Of a stretch of 6,272 bases of DNA, positions 1 to 6,226 are shown in pieces. A program made the translations under genes and the position numbers. The first letter of the stretch is position 1. Each line of letters starts with the position of its first letter. Location: the NCBI GenBank assembly GCA_019751475.1, contig JAIENH010000043.1, positions 1 to 6,272 of the forward strand, in the 5' to 3' direction. This DNA is from Cyclobacteriaceae bacterium (GTDB taxonomy: Bacteria; Bacteroidota; Bacteroidia; Cytophagales; Cyclobacteriaceae). The notes beneath the pieces are model-generated. The model saw nothing but the letters and a program-made list of their open reading frames with translations. It had not been told where the DNA came from and did no database searches.

Positions 1-9
1 GTGAGTTAA
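1..9 (+). CDS. Possible 3' end of upstream gene (leuC?)
   Basis: The first nine bases read Val-Ser-stop in frame 1. Frame 2 stops at 2-4 and frame 3 at 15-17, so any forward gene entering from the left must end before leuD starts at 19. In many bacteria the large subunit of isopropylmalate isomerase, leuC, lies directly before leuD, so a leuC tail is the natural guess. Two residues cannot identify a protein, and I cannot decide which of the three frames is the real one. Confidence 0.3.
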   Translation: MS

Positions 10-18
10 TAAACTGAC

Positions 19-603
19 ATGAAGGAAAAATTTACAACATTGACCTCCACGGCTGTGCCGCTGCCGATTGAGAATATAGATACCGATCAGGTTATTCCTG
101 CGCGCTTCCTGAAGGCCACTACGCGCGAAGGATTTGGTGATAATCTGTTTCGCGATTGGCGATACGATGCACAAAATCAACCCATCGCAGATTTTGTACT
201 TAATAATAAATCCTACTCCGGAAAAATTCTGGTAGCTGGTAAGAACTTTGGGTGCGGCAGCAGTCGCGAGCACGCGGCATGGGCCATCTATGATTATGGA
301 TTTCGAGTGGTAGTGTCCAGCTTCTTTGCCGACATCTTTAAGAACAATGCATTGAACAACGGGCTTCTTCCCGTGGTGGTGACCGATTCTTTCTTGCAAG
401 CCATACTAGATGAGACAAAACGTAATGCACAAACCCGCGTGACGATCAATCTCGAAAATCAGACCATTGAGTTTAACAATCAAAAAGAATCGTTTGAGAT
501 CAACGCTTATAAAAAAGCATGCCTGATTAATGGCTACGATGATATCGACTACTTGATCAGCTTGAATAAGGAAATCAAAGAATTTGACTTGGCTCACGCA
601 TAG
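19..603 (+). CDS. leuD: 3-isopropylmalate dehydratase small subunit
   Basis: LeuD is the small subunit of the cytoplasmic isopropylmalate isomerase. With the iron-sulfur subunit LeuC it converts 2-isopropylmalate to 3-isopropylmalate, the second step of leucine synthesis. The 194 residues match the usual length of bacterial LeuD (about 190-210). The swivelling aconitase-type domain is clear: [14 protein letters not shown] at residues 19-32, the substrate-recognition segment [13 protein letters not shown] at 74-86, the conserved [19 protein letters not shown] at 101-119, and NGYDDIDYL at 171-179 near the C-terminus. The ATG at 19 gives a normal N-terminus. No good Shine-Dalgarno sequence precedes it, which is common in Bacteroidota. 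It is the first complete gene of a leu operon and ends 21 bases before leuB. Nothing looks broken. The close paralogue AcnA/homoaconitase small subunit is less likely, given the leuB and leuA neighbours. Confidence 0.96.
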   Translation: MKEKFTTLTSTAVPLPIENIDTDQVIPARFLKATTREGFGDNLFRDWRYDAQNQPIADFVLNNKSYSGKILVAGKNFGCGSSREHAAWAIYDYGFRVVVSSFFADIFKNNALNNGLLPVVVTDSFLQAILDETKRNAQTRVTINLENQTIEFNNQKESFEINAYKKACLINGYDDIDYLISLNKEIKEFDLAHA

Positions 604-624
604 TAAAACAAGACTGAAAGATTG

Positions 625-1725
625 ATGAAGAAAAAAATCGTGATACTGCCCGGAGACGGAATCGGCAAGGAAGTAACCACCGAGGGAAAGCGCGTGCTGG
701 AGCAAATCGCTGTAATTTTCGGGCACTCATTTGAATTTGATTATGGATCTATTGGCCACGATGCCATTGAAGCAACGGGTAATCCGCTGCCCGATGAGAC
801 CTTGGCAAAACTAAAAAATTGCGATGCGATATTATTTGGCGCGGTGGGGCATCCAAAATATGACAACGATCCAACCCTAAAAGTGAGACCTGAGCAAGGC
901 TTGCTGAAGATGCGGAAGGAATTGGGCTTATATGCTAATCTCCGCCCGATAAAACTATTTGATGAATTGCTGGAAGCCTCCAGCATCAAACCAGAAGTAT
1001 TACGAGGATCAGACATTTTGTTTTTCCGCGAGCTGACAGGCGATGTGTATTTCGGAGAGAAGGGAAGAAAAGACGACAACAATACCGCGTTTGATTTAAT
1101 GATCTACCAACGCTACGAAGTAGAGCGCATTGCACGAAAGGCATTTGCTGCCGCTCGAGCGCGTAAGAAGAAAGTAACGAGTGTTGACAAGGCCAATGTG
1201 CTGGAAAGCTCAAGGCTCTGGAGGCAAGTGGTGACAGAAATCGGCAAGGAGTTTCCGGATGTTCAACTCGAACACCAGTTCGTTGATGCTGCCGCGATGA
1301 AGCTCATTCAAAATCCACGCAGCTATGATGTGGTACTTACCGGAAATTTGTTTGGCGACATTCTCACGGATGAAGCTTCGCAGATAGCCGGCTCTATGGG
1401 TATGTTGGCGTCCGCCTCTGTTGGCGATACTGTTGGACTCTACGAACCTATTCACGGCAGTGCCCACGACATCACCGGAAAGGGAATTGCCAATCCACTG
1501 GCTTCGATTCTTTCCGTAGCATTGATGCTGGACATTTCTTTCGGATGGAAAGAAGAATCAGAGATTGTGATCAAAGCCGTAGAGCAAACCTTGAAAGCGG
1601 GTTATCGCACCAGCGATATTTTAGATTCAAAAACTTACGGAGATAAGATATTGAATACTAGTGCAATGGGAAATCAGATTCTGAAAGAATTATCAATGAT
1701 CAATTTGCCAGTTGGCCAATTTTGA
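625..1725 (+). CDS. leuB: 3-isopropylmalate dehydrogenase
   Basis: LeuB is a cytoplasmic NAD-dependent decarboxylating dehydrogenase. It oxidises 3-isopropylmalate to 2-oxoisocaproate precursor, the third leucine step, and works as a homodimer with Mg or Mn. From the ATG at 625 the protein has 366 residues, the standard length. Visible motifs are GDGIGKEV at 11-17 region, the substrate-binding run LLKMRKELGLYANLRP at 93-108 (Arg97, Arg107), RELTGDVYFG at 135-144 (Arg135, Tyr142), catalytic Lys189 in SVDKANVL, metal ligands Asp221, Asp245 and Asp249, and the NAD-binding loop EPIHGSAHDITGKGIANP at 274-291. The NAD-type loop and the RELTGD motif favour LeuB over isocitrate or tartrate dehydrogenase. 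A TTG codon at 622 is in frame directly before this ATG, so a longest-ORF caller would add one residue. I prefer the ATG, which has a weak GAAAG at 616-620 before it. The gene lies between leuD and leuA. Confidence 0.96.
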   Translation: MKKKIVILPGDGIGKEVTTEGKRVLEQIAVIFGHSFEFDYGSIGHDAIEATGNPLPDETLAKLKNCDAILFGAVGHPKYDNDPTLKVRPEQGLLKMRKELGLYANLRPIKLFDELLEASSIKPEVLRGSDILFFRELTGDVYFGEKGRKDDNNTAFDLMIYQRYEVERIARKAFAAARARKKKVTSVDKANVLESSRLWRQVVTEIGKEFPDVQLEHQFVDAAAMKLIQNPRSYDVVLTGNLFGDILTDEASQIAGSMGMLASASVGDTVGLYEPIHGSAHDITGKGIANPLASILSVALMLDISFGWKEESEIVIKAVEQTLKAGYRTSDILDSKTYGDKILNTSAMGNQILKELSMINLPVGQF

Positions 1726-1741
1726 ATTTTAAATTGAGAGT

Positions 1742-2902
1742 ATGAGCAACAAGATTCAAATATTCGATACCACCCTTCGCGATGGCGAGCAAGTGCCCGG
1801 CTGTCAATTAAAGACGGATGAAAAGATCATTATTGCCCGTGAGTTGGAAGCACTCGGTGTGGATGTGATTGAGGCAGGCTTCCCCATATCAAGCCCGGGA
1901 GATTTTCTTTCAGTAGTCGAAATATCAAAGGCTGTGAAAGATGTGGTGGTTTGTGGACTCACTCGTTCGAAGAAAGATGATATTGATGTGGCCGCTGAAG
2001 CGCTTCATCACGCCAAGTGCGGTCGAATTCATACGGGTATCGGTTCGTCTGACGTTCACATCAAACATAAGTTCAAGTCAACACGCGAAAAAGTTTTAGA
2101 GCAAGGCGTGTGGGCCGTGAAGTATGCAAAAGCGAAGGGCTATGAGGTTGAGTTCTTTGCGGAAGATGCGGGTCGAGCTGATTTGGCATTTCTAGCTCAA
2201 TTGACTGAAGCAGTGATTGCCGCGGGTGCCGATGTGGTCAACATTCCTGATACTACCGGTTACTGCCTGCCACATTTGTATGGAAAGCGCATTCAATACT
2301 TGTTTGAAAATGTGAAGAACATTGAGAAAGCCGTGATCTCTGTGCATTGCCATAATGATCTTGGATTGGCTACAGCCAACACTATTGCTGGTTTGATTCA
2401 TGGTGCCCGTCAGGCGGAAGTCACCATCAATGGCATTGGTGAGCGTGCCGGTAATACCTCCTTAGAGGAAGTGGCCATGATTTTACAAGTACACAAGGAT
2501 TTGGATTTACATACCAACATCAAGTCGGAGCGCATTTTCGAAATCAGTCAGCTCGTGAGCGAACGGATGCGTATGCCCGTGCAGGCCAACAAGGCCATCG
2601 TAGGTAAAAATGCTTTTGCTCACTCTTCTGGTATTCACCAGGACGGATTTTTGAAACACGCTGAAAATTATGAGATCATCAATCCCGCAGATGTAGGTGT
2701 TCCTTCCTCTTCTATTGTTTTAACTGCTCGAAGTGGTCGTGCTGCACTAAAGCACCGTGTCGAACTATTGGGCCATCATTTTGATGGTGAGGAGCTCAAC
2801 ACACTATACGAAAACTTCTTAATCGTAGCAGACGAAAAGGGAAATGTTGACAACGAAGACCTCCAGGTGTTGGTGGCCAATATGCCGGTATTGACGAGGT
2901 AG
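1742..2902 (+). CDS. leuA: 2-isopropylmalate synthase, short form
   Basis: LeuA condenses acetyl-CoA with 2-ketoisovalerate to give 2-isopropylmalate, the committed step of leucine synthesis, in the cytoplasm. The HMGL-like TIM barrel shows [12 protein letters not shown] at 9-20 (Arg13, metal ligand Asp14), HCHND at 202-206 (metal ligands His202 and His204), [13 protein letters not shown] at 231-243 (Glu234, metal ligand Asn238), and [10 protein letters not shown] at 296-305 in the linking subdomain. At 386 residues it ends just after that subdomain ([15 protein letters not shown] at 367-381). It therefore lacks the roughly 120-residue C-terminal leucine-sensing domain of the 500+ residue enzymes. 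That matches short LeuA-like enzymes I associate with Bacteroidota, so truncation is unlikely. Homocitrate or citramalate synthase are possible relatives, but the position behind leuD and leuB supports LeuA. A weak GAGAG at 1736-1740 precedes the ATG. It is the last gene of the operon. Confidence 0.92.
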   Translation: MSNKIQIFDTTLRDGEQVPGCQLKTDEKIIIARELEALGVDVIEAGFPISSPGDFLSVVEISKAVKDVVVCGLTRSKKDDIDVAAEALHHAKCGRIHTGIGSSDVHIKHKFKSTREKVLEQGVWAVKYAKAKGYEVEFFAEDAGRADLAFLAQLTEAVIAAGADVVNIPDTTGYCLPHLYGKRIQYLFENVKNIEKAVISVHCHNDLGLATANTIAGLIHGARQAEVTINGIGERAGNTSLEEVAMILQVHKDLDLHTNIKSERIFEISQLVSERMRMPVQANKAIVGKNAFAHSSGIHQDGFLKHAENYEIINPADVGVPSSSIVLTARSGRAALKHRVELLGHHFDGEELNTLYENFLIVADEKGNVDNEDLQVLVANMPVLTR

Positions 2903-2911
2903 CAGCGTCAA
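2891..2911. terminator. Inverted repeat across convergent stop codons
   Basis: TTGACG at 2891-2896 and CGTCAA at 2906-2911 are perfect 6-bp complements with a 9-base loop. The hairpin contains the leuA stop at 2900-2902 and the start of the opposing gene's stop at 2908-2910. A short AT-rich stretch, GATTTATTG, follows on the + strand, but there is no real T-tract on either side. It could act as a weak terminator for leuA readthrough. The stem is short and mixed in composition, so chance is possible. Confidence 0.3.
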
Positions 2912-3627
2912 GATTTATTGAAAATCAAAAAGCGAAAATACTGAAGGGTAGTCTTCATCACTTTCATCTTGGAGGCACCCTGACGCTTTGATGAGTGCAA
3001 CTTCATGGGCACTTCGATCACCTTGGCCCCTTGTTTTATTCCCTTCACCAGGATTTCAAGCATACAGATGAAGCCGGGCTCAGCGATGATGGCTGAATAT
3101 TGTTGTTTGATTTTTCGAAGGATGGAAATGCTGTAGACCCTGTAAAAGGAGCTGAGCGTGAGTACCTGCACGTTGAATAAAAAACGAAAAGCAAAATTGG
3201 CAGCAGCAGAAGTAAATTTTCTAAAGAAGGACGTCTTGTCAAACCCTCCACCTTGCGCATACACAGACGCGAGTACCAAATCATACTGAAAACGATTCAG
3301 CATCAACATGGTAGGTAAAATGCCAAGATCGGAGGTACAGTCTGCTTCTAGTGTTACAATGCGGTCATCGTCAGAAGTGGAGTGTTGAAGTATCCATTCG
3401 AAGCCTGCATTAAAGGCGGCCCCCGGCCCCCGGTTTACTCCATCACCCAATACAGTGAATGGCTTTCCTGAAAATAATTTTCGAATAATCTCAATGGACT
3501 GATCAGAAGACCCATCGTCTGAAAAAACGAAATGTGCATCCTCTTGCAAGGATAAATCCATTAGCTCCCGGTGTAAATTAGGAATGTTTTTTTCCTCATT
3601 GAAAACAGGCATCAGGAAGAAAATCAT
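2908..3627 (-). CDS. Family 2 glycosyltransferase (polyprenyl-P-sugar type)
   Basis: This 239-residue GT-A-fold glycosyltransferase resembles dolichol-phosphate mannose synthase and bacterial polyprenyl-phosphate sugar synthases. Such enzymes move a sugar from a nucleotide donor to a lipid phosphate at the cytoplasmic membrane face. The N-terminus FLMPVFNEEKNI (4-15) is the classic GT2 opening. DDGSSD at 37-42 binds the nucleotide, and EADCTSD at 94-100 takes the place of the usual DAD metal motif. SSFYRVYS at 159-166 corresponds to the family's SGFR.Y region, and KRQGASKMK at 214-222 is the typical Arg/Gly/Ser-Lys tail motif. I see no C-terminal membrane helices, so it is the catalytic-domain-only form of about 240 residues. 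Its start overlaps the stop of the upstream SDR gene by one base, implying coupled translation. The donor sugar cannot be read from the sequence. The Glu in place of the first Asp of the metal motif is unusual. Confidence 0.88.
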   Translation of the reverse strand: MIFFLMPVFNEEKNIPNLHRELMDLSLQEDAHFVFSDDGSSDQSIEIIRKLFSGKPFTVLGDGVNRGPGAAFNAGFEWILQHSTSDDDRIVTLEADCTSDLGILPTMLMLNRFQYDLVLASVYAQGGGFDKTSFFRKFTSAAANFAFRFLFNVQVLTLSSFYRVYSISILRKIKQQYSAIIAEPGFICMLEILVKGIKQGAKVIEVPMKLHSSKRQGASKMKVMKTTLQYFRFLIFNKS

Positions 3628-4604
3628 CAGGCCTTCTTTTGTTTGATTTCGGCAAGTGTCTGGCGAATGGCTTCTTCAAGTTTTACCTTGGGTTGATAGC
3701 CCAGAATTGATTTTGCTTTTTTCAAATCGGGTATCCTGCGCTGGATGTCTTTGTACTTACCAAATACTTCTGCCATCGGCACGAATTTGATCTTCAACTC
3801 TTTTCCCGTGTTGGCGATGCGATGGATAAGTTTGGCGGTATCGAGTACGGAGAGTTCCTCGTCATTGCCGATATTAATCAACTCGCCCACCGCTTTTTCA
3901 TTTTCGAGTGCGAGCACAGTGCCATTTACCAAGTCAGTAACGAAACCCATCGACCGTGTCTGTGAGCCATCTCCGTGTACAACAACTTCTTCATCATTCA
4001 GTATTGCCCGCAGGAAAATAGGAACGTGTCCACCGCTCCACGCAAAGCTCGATCGAGGACTGAAGCCCCCGAAATATCGGATTACCACTACGGGCACCTT
4101 ATAATCGTTGTAATATCCAAAAGCAAGTTGCTCCCCATATAATTTTGAAACGGCATAACTCCATCGCTTGATCATGCTTGGCCCAATGAGCAAGTCACCT
4201 TCCTCATTCAATGGTAGATCTGGTGACATGCCATACACATCAGAGGTGGATGCAAAGACTACTTTGGCACCCCACATCTTGGCAGCTTCAAAGACATTCT
4301 CCGTGCCCTTGGTGTTCACCAGCAGGGTAGGTAGACTAATATCTTTCTCAGCAATTTTCTTTACAGCCGCCAGGTGGATGATGGTACTGATATCTTTACT
4401 TAAAATCTTCAGTGTGTCAAAATCCAATATATTTACCTTGTAAAACTGAAAACCCGGATGTTGCAGCGCTGTGTGAATGTTATCGAGCTTACCATACGAG
4501 AGATCGTCAATGCCTGTCACCCGGTAACCCCTTTCAAGAAGTTCTTCTACCAGGTGAGACCCGATCATACCGGCTACCCCGGTTATCAAAACATGTTTGC
4601 TCAC
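3627..4604 (-). CDS. NAD-dependent nucleotide-sugar epimerase/dehydratase (extended SDR)
   Basis: This is a 325-residue cytoplasmic extended short-chain dehydrogenase/reductase that probably acts on a UDP- or dTDP-sugar. Counting from the chosen start, the Rossmann motif GVAGMIG is at 9-15, the adenosine-ribose-binding acidic pair at Asp33-Asp34, HLAA at 77-80, STSDVYG at 119-125, and the catalytic pair Tyr150/Lys154 in SYAVSKLYGE. GDGSQTRSMGFVTDLVNG at 211-228 and NIGNDEELSVLD at 244-255 are typical of the UDP-glucuronate decarboxylase / UDP-glucose 4-epimerase group, as is the RRIPDLKKAKSILGYQPKV tail at 289-307. RYFGGFSPR at 176-184 replaces the usual RYFNxYGPR. I chose the GTG at 4604 because the Rossmann strand (SKHVLITG) begins right after it. 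An in-frame extension to 4745 would add 47 residues without family character and overlap the divergent gene. The GT2 gene follows with a TGATG junction. Exact substrate unknown. Confidence 0.9.
   Translation of the reverse strand: MSKHVLITGVAGMIGSHLVEELLERGYRVTGIDDLSYGKLDNIHTALQHPGFQFYKVNILDFDTLKILSKDISTIIHLAAVKKIAEKDISLPTLLVNTKGTENVFEAAKMWGAKVVFASTSDVYGMSPDLPLNEEGDLLIGPSMIKRWSYAVSKLYGEQLAFGYYNDYKVPVVVIRYFGGFSPRSSFAWSGGHVPIFLRAILNDEEVVVHGDGSQTRSMGFVTDLVNGTVLALENEKAVGELINIGNDEELSVLDTAKLIHRIANTGKELKIKFVPMAEVFGKYKDIQRRIPDLKKAKSILGYQPKVKLEEAIRQTLAEIKQKKA
3632..3637 (-). promoter_or_regulatory. Ribosome binding site for the GT2 gene
   Basis: On the minus strand AGAAGG lies four bases before the ATG whose first base is 3627. 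It sits inside the last codons of the upstream SDR gene. It is the best Shine-Dalgarno match in the window and fits the TGATG overlap, supporting this start and translational coupling of the two genes. The Lys-Lys-Ala codons that end the SDR also explain the sequence, so the match may be partly fortuitous. Confidence 0.5.
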
Positions 4605-4726
4605 TTCAATTGATTTTTCGTAAAAATAGGACGAAATGACAATTAAAATCCTTTTTATTGGGGAGAATGTTTGTGAGTAATTGTGATTAATACTTGCTGC
4701 AAAGACCCAAATAAAATTACAGTTGG
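4605..4726. promoter_or_regulatory. Divergent intergenic region, likely promoters for both sides
   Basis: These 122 AT-rich bases separate the GTG of the minus-strand SDR gene from the ATG of the plus-strand membrane protein, so both transcripts should start here. For the plus strand a weak Bacteroidota-like pair can be drawn: TTTG at 4670-4673 and TACTTG at 4691-4696, 17 bases apart, loosely resembling the TTTG/TAnnTTTG consensus. For the minus strand I see only TATTTTTA (complement of 4621-4628), close to the consensus -7 but without a good upstream element. The role is inferred mainly from gene orientation. Confidence 0.45.
4671..4690 (+). repeat. Tandem 10-mer, 9 of 10 identical
   Basis: TTGTGAGTAA at 4671-4680 is followed directly by TTGTGATTAA at 4681-4690, differing in one base. 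The pair lies in the divergent intergenic region between the suggested -33 and -7 elements of the membrane-protein gene. It could be a two-site operator, although 10-base spacing in AT-rich DNA can arise by chance. Confidence 0.5.
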
Positions 4727-6226
4727 ATGAAAGATCAGTTAACAACCCTGAAGAAGATATTCACCCAGTATCGCTGGATACTTTTACTGGTTTTGCTCCT
4801 GGTCAGCACAACATCCCTTGTTATCGAGTTTTATCAGGCAACAGCCGGGGATGAATATTTTGTTGCACACGAAGACGAGGTAATCTACTATGGATCGGCA
4901 AAAGTCTTTGCTGAAACAGGCAGCCTGCAAGCCGAAAGTTGCATTGAAGAAGATGTGTCAAGATTTGGAAAGCTGAACTGGTACGGACCGGGTTACAACG
5001 TGGTATATGGATCTCTTATTAAACTTTTTGGCTTGACGAACAGTCGGTTTATTCAATTTCATTTGTTGATCGCGTTGGCTTCACTGGCGATTGTGTTGTT
5101 GTTGCCGGGCAAATGGGAAAGCAATCTTTTGGCCGCCAACGTATTTTTGTTCACTCAACAGTTTGCTTCCTATATCTTCTCCTACTTTCCAGAGACGCTG
5201 CACTTTTTTCTTGCTGTGGTACTCACGTCAGTACTGATTCATTTATACCAACGTAGAGAAAGTGAGAAACCTATCCAAAACCTGGTGATAATTTATATTT
5301 TACTGGTCGTCTTGTTTTCCCTTTGCCGAATCACCACTATTTTCTGGCTTGCTGCATTGGTACCTCTGAGCAAGGGACGGAAGGACTTTATTGTCTACGC
5401 GTCTGTCTTTATTGTGGGAGTGGTGATTTCTTTACTCTACCTTAAACTCTTTATTGCTCCACCGTATGCAAGAAGCATGCATAAGTTAGACCTGCTCTAT
5501 TCACTTGATCTCTTTCATTTTATTCTCCAAACAGCATTTGCATTATTAAAAAATGGATACAACTTACTTTGGGTAAACTCTGTGCCTGCCTATTTGCTTT
5601 TTGGCCTGGGTGCCCTTGCCATTTTTCAATGTTGGAGAACGAAAGACAGGTTGGTGATGGCAGCCGTACTAGTAGGCTTCTTTCTTACCATGGCTTTGCT
5701 GGCCTACTATTCTATTGATCCGTTTTATTTTGTCAAGCAAACCGCGGTGTTGCTTCCGCTGCTTATGATTGTCCTGACGCGGCAATCGCACGGGGCCATT
5801 CAATATTCGATATTTGTTGTTTTTATTTTCTTTTGGGTGGGGAATAATAAGGAGCGAACCTGGAACATTGAAGAACATAAAAGAGCATATGCTAACCGAG
5901 CCAGTAATCAAGGGTTTGAAAGCGCCTTGAATGAATTGCGAAACAAAATAGAAGACAAGCCGGGCGTGGTTATTCTCTGGTGCTACAGCGAATATGATTA
6001 CGGTCATGCTGCACAAGCACTCCTGCCGTATTCAACTCCTTCAGGCAAACCAATCATGTACACCACCAATATTGCCTTTGATCCTAACACACCTTTAGAT
6101 GTAAAGTTTAAACTTCATAACAAATTGAAAGTAGATTACTTGCTTAGCCGCCACTCCATACCATGGCCTAATCTTGAGGAACTGTTTGTGACTGATTACT
6201 TTCACTTCTATCGGATAATTCACTAA
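4727..6226 (+). CDS. Polytopic membrane protein, GT-C glycosyltransferase-like
   Basis: This 499-residue inner-membrane protein has about ten hydrophobic segments, roughly at 17-34, 110-127, 135-152, 157-174, 184-213, 221-243, 263-282, 285-302, 307-328, 338-350 and 357-371, followed by a soluble C-terminal part from about 372. A long extracytoplasmic loop after helix 1 carries acidic residues (HEDEVIYY at 48-55) and WYGPGY at 85-90. This resembles the catalytic loop of GT-C enzymes of the PMT/ArnT type, which take a sugar from polyprenyl phosphate and attach it to lipid, glycan or protein outside the cytoplasm. The ATG at 4727 precedes helix 1 with a short basic N-terminus; no Shine-Dalgarno is visible. 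It is transcribed away from an SDR and a GT2 gene of the type that would supply such a donor. I cannot name the acceptor. The fold assignment rests on topology and loop motifs, so an uncharacterised membrane protein of another family remains possible. Confidence 0.72.
   Translation: MKDQLTTLKKIFTQYRWILLLVLLLVSTTSLVIEFYQATAGDEYFVAHEDEVIYYGSAKVFAETGSLQAESCIEEDVSRFGKLNWYGPGYNVVYGSLIKLFGLTNSRFIQFHLLIALASLAIVLLLPGKWESNLLAANVFLFTQQFASYIFSYFPETLHFFLAVVLTSVLIHLYQRRESEKPIQNLVIIYILLVVLFSLCRITTIFWLAALVPLSKGRKDFIVYASVFIVGVVISLLYLKLFIAPPYARSMHKLDLLYSLDLFHFILQTAFALLKNGYNLLWVNSVPAYLLFGLGALAIFQCWRTKDRLVMAAVLVGFFLTMALLAYYSIDPFYFVKQTAVLLPLLMIVLTRQSHGAIQYSIFVVFIFFWVGNNKERTWNIEEHKRAYANRASNQGFESALNELRNKIEDKPGVVILWCYSEYDYGHAAQALLPYSTPSGKPIMYTTNIAFDPNTPLDVKFKLHNKLKVDYLLSRHSIPWPNLEELFVTDYFHFYRIIH

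Noticed and set aside
406..726. Minus-strand ORF of 106 residues opposite leuD and leuB
   Set aside because: It lies fully antisense to two clear genes, has no recognisable motif and is best explained as a shadow of their codon bias.
741..1467. Three minus-strand ORFs opposite leuB
   Set aside because: They are antisense shadows of a well-conserved enzyme, with low-complexity Ser/Arg-rich translations and no family features.
4619..4630. Minus-strand -7-like TATTTTTA upstream of the SDR gene
   Set aside because: It matches 7 of 8 consensus positions, but there is no matching -33 element and it would leave a leader of only about ten bases, so it is not called as a separate promoter.
3745..4639. 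Three plus-strand ORFs opposite the SDR gene
   Set aside because: The SDR frame has intact catalytic and cofactor motifs; the opposing translations are Ser/Thr-rich with no motif.
4694..4702. Small palindrome TTGCTGCAA in the divergent intergenic region
   Set aside because: Four-base arms are expected by chance and nothing links it to a known operator.
5669..6016. Minus-strand ORF of 115 residues within the membrane-protein gene
   Set aside because: It is antisense to hydrophobic-helix codons and lacks any recognisable domain.
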